A stretch of DNA of 64,000 nucleotides from a bacterium (GTDB lineage: Bacteria; Zhuqueibacterota; QNDG01; JAGLOF01): NCBI GenBank assembly GCA_016934955.1, contig JAFGRY010000037.1:1-64000 (forward strand), given 5' to 3'. Of this stretch, positions 52,857-61,001 are shown piece by piece; the stretch's first letter is position 1, and the number at the start of each line of letters is the position of its first letter. Made by a program: the position numbers and the translations under genes. The notes under the pieces were generated by a model. That model made no database searches and was not told the DNA's origin. It saw only the letters and a list, made by a program, of their open reading frames with translations.

Positions 52857-53810
52857 ATGAAACGAATTCTTGTCACGGGAGCCCTTGGTCAGATCGGTTC
52901 CGAACTGACACTCCTTCTCCGGGAACGGTACGGCGCCGAAAACGTTCTCGCCACCGATATCAGAGAGCCTTCGGGCAAGCTCGCCGAATCAGGTCACTTT
53001 GAAATGCTCAACTGCACGAGTCAGGCGGCCATCCTGGATATGTTTAAAAAATTCAACCCGGATACGGTGTACCACCTTGCCGCCCTTCTTTCCGCCGTTG
53101 CCGAAGCCAAGCCGCAGATGGCCTGGGACGTCGGCCTCAACGGCCTGTTCAAAGTACTGGAAGCGGCCAGGGAGGTGAATGCCGCGGTCTTCACCCCCAG
53201 CTCCATCGGCGCCTTCGGCCCCACCACCCCGCTGGACAACACCCCCCAGGACACCATCCAGCGCCCGACAACCATGTACGGCGTCACCAAAGTGGCGGGC
53301 GAGCTGCTCTGTGACTATTACCACAAGCGGTTCGGCCTGGACACACGGGGTGTCCGGTACCCGGGGATCATCTCCTATGAAACCCTTCCCGGCGGCGGGA
53401 CCACCGACTATGCCGTCGATATCTACTACAAAGCCCTGCAGGACGGGCACTACACCTGTTTTCTCAAACAAGGCACTTCTCTGGACATGATGTACATGCC
53501 CGACGCCCTCGAAGCCGCCGTCAATATCATGGAAGCGGACGCCGGCGCCCTGAAGCATCGCAACGCCTTCAATGTGACGGCGATGCATTTCACCCCCGAG
53601 GAAATCGCGGCTGAAATCCGTAAACACATCCCCGGATTCAGCATGGATTACGACGTCGATCCGATTCGCCAGGGGATCGCCGATTCCTGGCCGAATTACA
53701 TGGACGATTCCGCGGCCAGAGAGGAATGGGGATGGAAACCGGCATACGATCTGGCCTCGATGACGGTGGACATGCTCGCCAATCTTCGTAAAAAACTGAA
53801 CATCTCGTAG
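52857..53810 (+). CDS. SDR-type L-threonine 3-dehydrogenase
   Basis: 317 residues of the extended SDR fold. The NAD site is VTGALGQIGSELT, the adenine-binding acid is in ATDIREP, and the catalytic Ser/Tyr-Lys are in FTPSSIGAF and TMYGVTKVAGELL. The texts VRYPGIISYETLPGGGTTDYA and AMHFTPEEIAAEI match SDR-type threonine dehydrogenases, which make 2-amino-3-ketobutyrate. The KBL-type enzyme downstream would take that product, supporting the call. Confidence 0.85.
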   Translation: MKRILVTGALGQIGSELTLLLRERYGAENVLATDIREPSGKLAESGHFEMLNCTSQAAILDMFKKFNPDTVYHLAALLSAVAEAKPQMAWDVGLNGLFKVLEAAREVNAAVFTPSSIGAFGPTTPLDNTPQDTIQRPTTMYGVTKVAGELLCDYYHKRFGLDTRGVRYPGIISYETLPGGGTTDYAVDIYYKALQDGHYTCFLKQGTSLDMMYMPDALEAAVNIMEADAGALKHRNAFNVTAMHFTPEEIAAEIRKHIPGFSMDYDVDPIRQGIADSWPNYMDDSAAREEWGWKPAYDLASMTVDMLANLRKKLNIS

Positions 53811-53837
53811 ACCGTACGGGTAACATAAGGAGGACAC

Positions 53838-55544
53838 ATGTCGAATATCGGATCATACGATGAACGCATTAAAGACTTCAGCTGGGCACTTTCCGAGAAA
53901 GAGCTTGAATATAGAGATGGCGATGTCATCAATATCGGCTGGTACTGTTCCGACCGGATCTGCCAGCAGGGCAATGGCGACAAGCCCGCCCTGATCTGGG
54001 AGGGGCTCGGCGGCGTTGAAAAAAGGTATACATTCAACGATGTCCGCCTGGCAAGCAACACCATCGGGCACTTCCTGAGGGGCCTCGGCATCAGTGCTGA
54101 AGACCGGGTCTGCCTCTTCATGGATAAAATTCCCGAGCTCTATCTCGGGTTTCTGGGTGTGCTCAAAATCGGCGCGATCGCCCAGCCGCTCTTTTCCGCC
54201 TTCGGCGATGAGTCGCTGTATGTCCGGCTCGAAAACGCCAGGACAAAGGCAATCATCACCCAGAGAAAGCATGTCGGCAAAGTCAGGAAAATTGTCGAGA
54301 AAATGCCGTGGCTCGAGCATATTATCATCGTCGATCATGACGGAAAAAAGGAACTCAAGGAACGGGAAACCGTCTTTTCCCTCGAGAATGCCGACCCGGT
54401 CGAGCAGTTCGAGATCCATCCGACTACGGCTGAATCTCCGTCGGTGCTGCATTACACTTCGGGAACAACCGGACAGCCCAAGGGCGTGAAGCATGTTCAC
54501 TACTCGCTGATCTCCCAGTATCTCACCGCCAGGTGGGTGCTGGACCTGCAGGACGGCGATATCTACTGGTGCACCGCCGATCCCGGCTGGGTGACCGGCA
54601 CCTCCTACGGCATCATCGGACCCTGGTCCCTCGGCATCACCCAGTGCGTCCTGGATACGGGATTTTCCCCGGACTCCTGGTATAAATTCATCCAAAAGAA
54701 CCGGGTTACCGTCTGGTACTCGGCCCCCACGGCTATCAGATCGCTCATGAAGGCCGGCAGTGAAAAAGTGAAGGAATACGATCTTTCTTCACTCCGTCAC
54801 CTTGCCAGTGTCGGTGAACCGCTCAATGCCGAAGCGGTGATCTGGTCTGAAAAAGTGTTCGGCAGGCCCTTCCTCGACACGTATTGGCAGACTGAAACCG
54901 GGTCCATGATGCTTACCAACTTCCCCGGCATGAAGGTCAAACCGGGATCCATGGGCAAGCCGTTCCCCGGGATCATCGCCACGGTGGTCGACGTCGACAC
55001 CTTCGAACCCATCGCCGAACCCGGAAAAGTCGGACTGATCGCCTTCAAGCCCGGATGGCCGGCGATGATGCGCACCTACTGGAACAATGAAGAGACCTAC
55101 AACTCAAAATTCATCAACGGCTGGTACCTGCCGGGTGACCGGGCCCATATCGACAACGAAGGCTATTTCTGGTTCACCGGACGCGACGACGATGTCATCA
55201 ACACCGGCGGTCACCTGGTCAGCCCCTTTGAAGTGGAATCCGCACTGCTTGAACACGAGGCGGTGGCCGAATCGGCGGTGGTCGCAAAACCCGATGAGGT
55301 CAACATGGAAGTGGTCAAGGCATTTGTCACCCTCAAGCCGGGATTTGAACCCGGACCGGACCTTGAACTGAAAATCATGAATTTCATCAGGAAGAAACTG
55401 TCGCCCCTGGCCATGCCCCAGGAAATCGAGTACGTCGACAACCTGCCGAAAACCCGCAGCGGGAAAATCATGCGGCGGCTGCTCCACGCCAGGGAATGGG
55501 GTGAAGAAATCGGCGACACCTCCACCCTGGAAGACGACGAATAG
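53838..55544 (+). CDS. AMP-forming acetyl/acyl-CoA synthetase
   Basis: 568 residues of the AcsA type. AMP-binding P-loop YTSGTTGQPKGVKH, GQTETG-equivalent DTYWQTETGSMM, the hinge region WFTGRDDDVINTGGH and the C-terminal acetylation lysine in LPKTRSGKIMRRLL are all present. Acyl-chain specificity cannot be read. AAGGAGGACAC precedes ATG. Between tdh and an ACP gene, so it may activate acetate, or load an acyl group onto the ACP; the second is inference. Confidence 0.88.
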   Translation: MSNIGSYDERIKDFSWALSEKELEYRDGDVINIGWYCSDRICQQGNGDKPALIWEGLGGVEKRYTFNDVRLASNTIGHFLRGLGISAEDRVCLFMDKIPELYLGFLGVLKIGAIAQPLFSAFGDESLYVRLENARTKAIITQRKHVGKVRKIVEKMPWLEHIIIVDHDGKKELKERETVFSLENADPVEQFEIHPTTAESPSVLHYTSGTTGQPKGVKHVHYSLISQYLTARWVLDLQDGDIYWCTADPGWVTGTSYGIIGPWSLGITQCVLDTGFSPDSWYKFIQKNRVTVWYSAPTAIRSLMKAGSEKVKEYDLSSLRHLASVGEPLNAEAVIWSEKVFGRPFLDTYWQTETGSMMLTNFPGMKVKPGSMGKPFPGIIATVVDVDTFEPIAEPGKVGLIAFKPGWPAMMRTYWNNEETYNSKFINGWYLPGDRAHIDNEGYFWFTGRDDDVINTGGHLVSPFEVESALLEHEAVAESAVVAKPDEVNMEVVKAFVTLKPGFEPGPDLELKIMNFIRKKLSPLAMPQEIEYVDNLPKTRSGKIMRRLLHAREWGEEIGDTSTLEDDE

Positions 55545-55593
55545 AAACTCTGGTAATAATAAAACAGCTGTCTTATTTTAAAAGGAGAACGAC

Positions 55594-55836
55594 ATGGACG
55601 AAATGCAGAAGATGGTGCTCGAATACGTCATCGACGAATACCTGGAAGATGAAGACGAGGAACTCACCGTTGATACGCCGCTTATTTCCGGCGGCATTGT
55701 GGATTCCTTCTCAATGGTATCTCTGAAACGGTTTCTCGAGAATAAATACAACATCTCGATTCCCGACGATAAAGCGACCCCTGAAGCCTTTGACAGCGTC
55801 AACAAGATCTGCGCGCTGGTCAAAGAATTCATTTAA
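55594..55836 (+). CDS. Acyl carrier protein
   Basis: 80 residues, acidic, helical, with the phosphopantetheine serine in GIVDSFSMVSLKRFLE. The DSL motif of canonical ACPs is DSF here. AAAGGAG precedes ATG. It sits between an AMP-forming acyl-CoA synthetase and an alpha-oxoamine synthase, and AcpS is in the same operon, so a dedicated carrier-protein route is likely. Confidence 0.88.
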   Translation: MDEMQKMVLEYVIDEYLEDEDEELTVDTPLISGGIVDSFSMVSLKRFLENKYNISIPDDKATPEAFDSVNKICALVKEFI

Positions 55837-55906
55837 CGGTTCGCAACGAGCCTGAAGGTAATCCCGGCGCCCCTTCGCGCCGGGGGCATTGACGTGGGAG
55901 GAGTAC

Positions 55907-57154
55907 ATGGCATTTAACGAAAAAATCCGCAAAGATTATCAGAATCAGCTGAGCGAAATAAAGGGCGCCGGTATTTTCAAGGAGGAGCGGCTGATCCATT
56001 CTACCCAGGCCGCCGATATCGAGGTTGAATTTCCCACCGGATCCTCCCTGGAAAAAGTGATAAACATGTGCGCCAACAATTATCTCGGCCTTTCCAGCCA
56101 TCCCGACGTACTGAAAGCCGCGCACGAGGGGCTCGACCACCGCGGGTACGGCATGTCCTCGGTCCGTTTTATCTGCGGAACCCAGGATATCCACAAGGAG
56201 CTGGAGCGCAGGGTGACCGAATTCCTCGGCACTGAAGACACTATTCTTTTCCCCTCGTGTATGGACGCCAACGCGGGCGTTTTCGAAGCGATTCTCGGTG
56301 AGGAAGACGTCATGATTTCCGACAGACTTGTCCACGCTTCGATCATCGACGGGATACGGCTCTGCAGCGCTCAGCATGACACGTTCAAACACTCGAACAT
56401 GGAACATCTCGAAAACAAGCTGCAGCTGCACGAAAACAAGCGTAACAAGATCGTTATCACCGACGGTGTCTTCTCGATGGATGGCGACACCGCAAAACTC
56501 GACGAGATGGTGACACTCTGTGACAAATACAACGCTATGCTGTTTGTCGACGATTCTCATGCCAGCGGATTCATCGGCCCCACCGGACGCGGCACCCATG
56601 AAAAATACGGCGTGATGGGCAAGATCGACATCATTACCACGACGTTCGGCAAGGCCCTGGGCGGAGCCTCGGGCGGCTGTGTTTCCGGGAGAGCGGAACT
56701 TGTGGAAATGTGCCGTCAGAAAGCCCGGCCCTACCTCTTTTCCAACACAATCGCTCCGGTGGTTGTCAGCGGCATTTTAAAAGTCATGGACATTCTCTCG
56801 GGAAGCACGGAACGCCGCGACAAGCTCGAAGCGAATGCCGACTGGTGGCGGCAGGGTCTTTCAGAGGCGGGATTCGTCCTGCAGCCGGGCGATACACCCA
56901 TCGTGCCGGTCATGCTCTTCAACGCCAAACTGGCCCAGGATTTTTCCACCGACCTCTACAAAGAAGGCATTTATGCCACCGGATTTTTCTTCCCCGTGGT
57001 GCCCAAGGGGAAAGCGAGAATCAGAACCCAGATTTCCGCCGGGCATGAGATGCACCACCTTGAAAAAGCGCTGGACGCCTTTATCAAGGTCGGCAGGAAA
57101 TACGACATCCTCGGGAAGACCAAACAGGAGATCATCGACAGGTACGGGATGTAG
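55907..57154 (+). CDS. kbl: Alpha-oxoamine synthase (KBL, glycine C-acetyltransferase type)
   Basis: About 415 residues from ATG 55907 after GGGAGGAGTAC. PLP enzyme with MCANNYLGLSSHPDVLKA, SVRFICGTQDIHKELE, DDSHASGFIGPTGRGTHE and the PLP lysine in TTFGKALGGASGG. KBL cleaves 2-amino-3-ketobutyrate with CoA to glycine plus acetyl-CoA. The neighbouring ACP and acyl-CoA synthetase leave open a biosynthetic member joining an acyl-ACP with an amino acid, as in serine palmitoyltransferase. Confidence 0.82.
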   Translation: MAFNEKIRKDYQNQLSEIKGAGIFKEERLIHSTQAADIEVEFPTGSSLEKVINMCANNYLGLSSHPDVLKAAHEGLDHRGYGMSSVRFICGTQDIHKELERRVTEFLGTEDTILFPSCMDANAGVFEAILGEEDVMISDRLVHASIIDGIRLCSAQHDTFKHSNMEHLENKLQLHENKRNKIVITDGVFSMDGDTAKLDEMVTLCDKYNAMLFVDDSHASGFIGPTGRGTHEKYGVMGKIDIITTTFGKALGGASGGCVSGRAELVEMCRQKARPYLFSNTIAPVVVSGILKVMDILSGSTERRDKLEANADWWRQGLSEAGFVLQPGDTPIVPVMLFNAKLAQDFSTDLYKEGIYATGFFFPVVPKGKARIRTQISAGHEMHHLEKALDAFIKVGRKYDILGKTKQEIIDRYGM

Positions 57155-57186
57155 CCCGCACCTCGTATCCGTCTGCATTGAAAATC

Positions 57187-57221
57187 AAAAGGGGGGCTGA
57201 CAGCACGTCAGTCCCCCTTTT
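57187..57221. terminator. Bidirectional terminator between kbl and the phosphofructokinase gene
   Basis: AAAAGGGGGGCTGAC pairs with GTCAGTCCCCCTTTT around AGCAC with T-runs on both sides of the stem. Confidence 0.85.
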
Positions 57222-57240
57222 TTAATTGGATGGCGCCTTC

Positions 57241-58455
57241 TCAGTAACGGTCGTGTTCGCTGGTCATGAGAAACAGCGGCTTCATTTCAAAACTCTTGTA
57301 GTAGGGCCGCAGCCGCTCCGTGTTGTAATGCTCTTTCACATTGATCAGCTTGTTGGTACTGGTGACGACCTCAACCGGCATGTTGTCATATCTACCGTTT
57401 TTAAGCACGACCAGGCGGCCGTGAATTCCCTTCAGAATGAGATCGAGAGCGAGATTTCCGTAGGCCATGGGGACGATGGAATCGATCGCGTCCGGATCGC
57501 CGCAGCGCACCAGATATCCGAGCTTCTGATTGATCACATGGATCGGTTTCCCGCTGTTGAACTTGGGCGACCGCTTGAGCAGTTCCTCCGAAACAAGATC
57601 ACCGATACCGCCCAGCTTTTTATGGCCGAACGCGTCCGTGGTCTCGTCTTTAAAAACCATTTCACCACCCCTGAACATGGCACCCTCGGACACCAGCACC
57701 ACTGAGTACCTGCTGCTGTTTTTAAACCGGTCGGCAGCCAGCAGTTCAGTCAGCTGATCGATATCGAACTTGTATTCAGGGATCACGCAGCGGTCCGCGG
57801 CGCCCGCCATGGTCGGCAGCATAGCCGTGAAGCCTGCATAGCGGCCGAACACTTCCAGCACCAAAAATCGCTCATGAGAGCCGGCCGACGTCCGCAGACT
57901 GTTGGTCATCATGATCGTTCGCGTGACGCAGGTGCTGAATCCGATACAGTAATCGGTGCCGGGCACATCGTTGTCCATGGTCTTGGGAATGGCAACGATC
58001 TTCACTCCTTCCTGGTAGAGCCGCACCGCGTAGCTCAGGGTGTCATCTCCGCCGATGGGTATCAGATAATCGACACCCAGATGGCCCAGGTTTTTAATCA
58101 CTTCCGGTGTGAGATCGTTGATTTCCTTGTTGTACTTTTCCTGATAATGCAGCGGCACGTTCGCTTTCGGAACCGTACTGGGGCGGGTCCTGGATGAATG
58201 GAGAAAGGTGCCGCCCGTTCTGCCGGCTTTATTGACGACCTCTTCTGTGAGAATCTGTACATTATCGGCGTTATTGGAATCTTTTTCACGGTTGTACTCC
58301 ATGATGCCGGCCCAGCCGCGCCGCAGCCCCATCACCTGATAGCCTTCCCGTATGGCCCTGATCGTGATCGCCCTGATCGCCGGATTGAGCCCGGGGACAT
58401 CACCGCCGCCCGTAAGAATGCCGATAACACCTTTTTTCTTGCGAACATTCGCCAC
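57241..58455 (-). CDS. pfp: 6-phosphofructokinase, pyrophosphate-dependent type
   Basis: About 404 residues from the GTG at 58453-58455, seven bases after GAGAGG. ILTGGGDVPGLNPAIR is the N-terminal nucleotide/phosphate loop. The donor-site residues are GGDDT (not GGDGS) and PKTMDND (not PGTIDND), the pair that usually marks pyrophosphate use. Further family text: RTSAGSHERFLVLEVFGRYAGF and HVINQKLGYLVRCGDPDAID. Phosphorylates fructose-6-phosphate, likely reversibly. Confidence 0.82.
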   Translation of the reverse strand: MANVRKKKGVIGILTGGGDVPGLNPAIRAITIRAIREGYQVMGLRRGWAGIMEYNREKDSNNADNVQILTEEVVNKAGRTGGTFLHSSRTRPSTVPKANVPLHYQEKYNKEINDLTPEVIKNLGHLGVDYLIPIGGDDTLSYAVRLYQEGVKIVAIPKTMDNDVPGTDYCIGFSTCVTRTIMMTNSLRTSAGSHERFLVLEVFGRYAGFTAMLPTMAGAADRCVIPEYKFDIDQLTELLAADRFKNSSRYSVVLVSEGAMFRGGEMVFKDETTDAFGHKKLGGIGDLVSEELLKRSPKFNSGKPIHVINQKLGYLVRCGDPDAIDSIVPMAYGNLALDLILKGIHGRLVVLKNGRYDNMPVEVVTSTNKLINVKEHYNTERLRPYYKSFEMKPLFLMTSEHDRY

Positions 58456-58495
58456 GTTGCACCTCTCTTTCCTGCCTTCATCCAGTTCTTTTCTT

Positions 58496-58528
58496 AAAAA
58501 AGGCGGATCAGCCACCGCCGATCCGCCT
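58496..58528 (-). terminator. Terminator of the C1-type peptidase genes
   Basis: AGGCGGATC pairs with GATCCGCCT around a ten-base loop; six T follow on the minus strand. It lies 40 bases after the stop at 58568. Confidence 0.8.
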
Positions 58529-58567
58529 GGTAAGGATTACCGCTGTCCACATCAACAGCAGACCGGC

Positions 58568-59725
58568 TTAAAACCCGAGTTTTTCCCGTAATGCAGGGGG
58601 TACGGCGTTTTTATGCACCATAATGGCAACCGTCTTCAGCCGGTAATACGGTTTGGACATGTGGAAATAGCCCTTGTACTTGCCGCGTTCACCCCATGAA
58701 TTCTTGAAATAGTAGTACTTCGCGCCGTCCTGGTCGCTCGAGATCCCCACGATGTGCATCAAATGATCATCGGTGGTGGAGAAATCGTCGAATGTCGCCT
58801 GCCTGTTCTCCTGAGTGATCTCCATTTCCGCAACCGGATGCTCACCGTCATTTTCAGCACCTTCCGCGGGAACGATCGCGTAGCCATCTTTGGAGGCTGA
58901 AAATCCCCGTTCGCTGACATCTCCGTCCCAGGCGATTGAATAGCCATTCTCAAGCGCATAGTCGGAAACGGCCTCGAGATCATCCAGCGGCACATTGTAA
59001 AAATCATCGTTGTAATTCCAGTTGTCCGGAACCTGCAGCCGTACCTGCTCAAAGAAGGGATAGTTGGTGAAGGAGGTGAGTTCCACATAATCGGCGGGAT
59101 TCGCTTTGACAACCGTTTCGGCGAACTCGTTGGGCGTGTAGCGTTTCCCTTCATATTCGAAGGTTTCGGGTACCGCGCCCATGTAGGCATCAAGCACCGC
59201 GTCGATCGATTCTCTCCAGCGAATAGAGGGAGAGGCCCGGCGGGATCCGGCAACGGCATCGACAATTGCGGTCATGACGGCAACCATCTCGGAATGATCA
59301 TGGCTTTTCTTCCCGAGATTCAACCCCGAATATACCGACTCGGGAACGATGCCGCAGGTGCTGTACTGTTCCATCAGATCATGGCTGAGCGCGCCCTGGC
59401 TGAAATTCGCCTTGCCGTGAAGCCTCACATAATTATCCGCCTTCAGCGGATAGGTCTTGTGCACGATGTACATCTCGGAAAGATCGAGCTCACCGCCTCC
59501 GAGCCGGAGCGCCTCTGCTTCCAGGAAAGAAACAGTGGCAAAACACCAGCAGGTGCCCGTGCCTCCCTGGTCCTTCATGGAGGTATGGGGGATCTCTTTC
59601 AGAAGCGTAAATTCATACTGCTCACTCTTCTTTTCGGCAGCCTCGTCCTGAGCCGCAAGCGGCATCCAGGCGGCGAGGGCGAACAGCAGCATCACTGCAA
59701 CGACTGTTGTATAACGTAATTTCAT
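58568..59725 (-). CDS. Secreted papain-like (C1) cysteine peptidase, copy 1
   Basis: 385 residues. Signal peptide ends MPLAAQ. Catalytic residues: glutamine oxyanion-hole and cysteine in SMKDQGGTGTCWCFATVSFLEAE, histidine in DDHLMHIVGISSDQ, asparagine in YFKNSWGERGKYKG. This layout and the C-terminal text resemble bleomycin hydrolase/PepC (C1B) peptidases, but an export signal replaces the usual cytosolic N-terminus. 62 bases downstream of a paralogue, so probably one operon. Confidence 0.86.
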   Translation of the reverse strand: MKLRYTTVVAVMLLFALAAWMPLAAQDEAAEKKSEQYEFTLLKEIPHTSMKDQGGTGTCWCFATVSFLEAEALRLGGGELDLSEMYIVHKTYPLKADNYVRLHGKANFSQGALSHDLMEQYSTCGIVPESVYSGLNLGKKSHDHSEMVAVMTAIVDAVAGSRRASPSIRWRESIDAVLDAYMGAVPETFEYEGKRYTPNEFAETVVKANPADYVELTSFTNYPFFEQVRLQVPDNWNYNDDFYNVPLDDLEAVSDYALENGYSIAWDGDVSERGFSASKDGYAIVPAEGAENDGEHPVAEMEITQENRQATFDDFSTTDDHLMHIVGISSDQDGAKYYYFKNSWGERGKYKGYFHMSKPYYRLKTVAIMVHKNAVPPALREKLGF

Positions 59726-59787
59726 ACTGACTCCTGCGTTAACCGGTATGGATCATTAGTGTGACGTACATACAGCCCCTGCGTCCG

Positions 59788-60927
59788 CTAGAGACCCAGT
59801 TTCTTTTTGATATCCTTGGGAAGCGCGTTCTTGTTGACCATCATGGCCGTGACATTGAGGTTCACGTACTGTTTGGACAGGTACTGGTACCCCTTCCATT
59901 CACCTCTTTCACCCCAGGAATTTTTCGTGTAAAAATAGAGATCGCCGTTCTGGTCCTTGGAAAGACCGACCAGGTGCATGGCATGATCATCACCGGTGGT
60001 GTAGTTGTCCAGAAGTTCCTGACGCATTTCCGCGGTGACCATTTTCTCCTTTACCGGTTCCTCGATTTTCTTCATGTCCACGCCGTCATCCTCGGGGACG
60101 ATGCCGACGGGATTGAAGAATTGATTGCTGACATCGCCGCCGAACACGACACTGTATCCCTTGCGGATCGAATACTCGGCGATGCGGGCGAGATCCTGCA
60201 CATCAACATTGTAGTATTCGTCGCTGAATGTCCAGTTGTCCGGTAAAATAACGGAGATCTGTTCATACATGGGCTGATCCATCACCGAAGTGATTTCGAT
60301 GTAATCGTCGGGATTGATGCCGAGGTAGTCCATGAATTTCAGCGGTGTATATGTTTTGCCGTTGTATTCGAATGTTTCGGGGGGAGTGCCGAAATAGATG
60401 TCCGCCACTGCATTATACGCCTCTTTCCAGCGGATCGAGGGGCGCCGGGCCTTGACGACCGCATCGACGATGGCATTCAGGACTGCATGAATTTCACTGT
60501 GATTATGCTGCTGGCTGCCAAGCTGCAGTCCGGAGTACACCTCATCGGTTACCAGTCCGTGTTTTTTCATCTGGTTGATGACATCGTGACAGGCGCCGCC
60601 GGGGGGGAAATTCATTTCTCCCTGCCGTTTGACATACGTGTCGGCTTTGTCCGAATAGGCATGGCGGACGATATACATCTCCGACAGCTCCACAGAGTCT
60701 TTTCCCATTCTCATCGCTTCCGATTCCAGCATGGAGATAGTCGCCCAGCACCAGCAGGTCGACGTTCTGTCCTGGCTCTTCACTGCAGTGTGATCCAGCA
60801 GCACGTCGGTGGCAAACTCATACGCCTGCTTTTTTTCCGGTTTTCCATTTTGGGCGATACTGCTCAAAGGAAGAGCGACTATCAGTGCAACGCTCAGGAT
60901 TGAAAGTATCAGGGTGTGTTTCTTCAT
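59788..60927 (-). CDS. Secreted papain-like (C1) cysteine peptidase, copy 2
   Basis: 379 residues, GGAGGACCACC before ATG. Signal peptide ends SSIAQ. Catalytic text: AVKSQDRTSTCWCWATISMLESE, DDHAMHLVGLSKDQN and YTKNSWGERGEWKGY. About half identical to copy 1 by eye over the aligned core. Both copies share the paired cysteines TCWC. Transcribed from the promoter at 60972-61000 and probably through copy 1. Confidence 0.86.
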   Translation of the reverse strand: MKKHTLILSILSVALIVALPLSSIAQNGKPEKKQAYEFATDVLLDHTAVKSQDRTSTCWCWATISMLESEAMRMGKDSVELSEMYIVRHAYSDKADTYVKRQGEMNFPPGGACHDVINQMKKHGLVTDEVYSGLQLGSQQHNHSEIHAVLNAIVDAVVKARRPSIRWKEAYNAVADIYFGTPPETFEYNGKTYTPLKFMDYLGINPDDYIEITSVMDQPMYEQISVILPDNWTFSDEYYNVDVQDLARIAEYSIRKGYSVVFGGDVSNQFFNPVGIVPEDDGVDMKKIEEPVKEKMVTAEMRQELLDNYTTGDDHAMHLVGLSKDQNGDLYFYTKNSWGERGEWKGYQYLSKQYVNLNVTAMMVNKNALPKDIKKKLGL

Positions 60928-60971
60928 GGTGGTCCTCCATGTGGGTTATTGGCGTCAATACTGAGAAATAA

Positions 60972-61000
60972 AATGTACAAAATCACCGTATACTTTGCAA
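60972..61000 (-). promoter_or_regulatory. Promoter of the C1 peptidase pair
   Basis: On the minus strand TTGCAA (61000-60995), 17 bases, TACATT followed by TT (60977-60972), 45 bases before the ATG. It begins one base past the M14 stop at 61002. Confidence 0.55.
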
Positions 61001-61001
61001 G

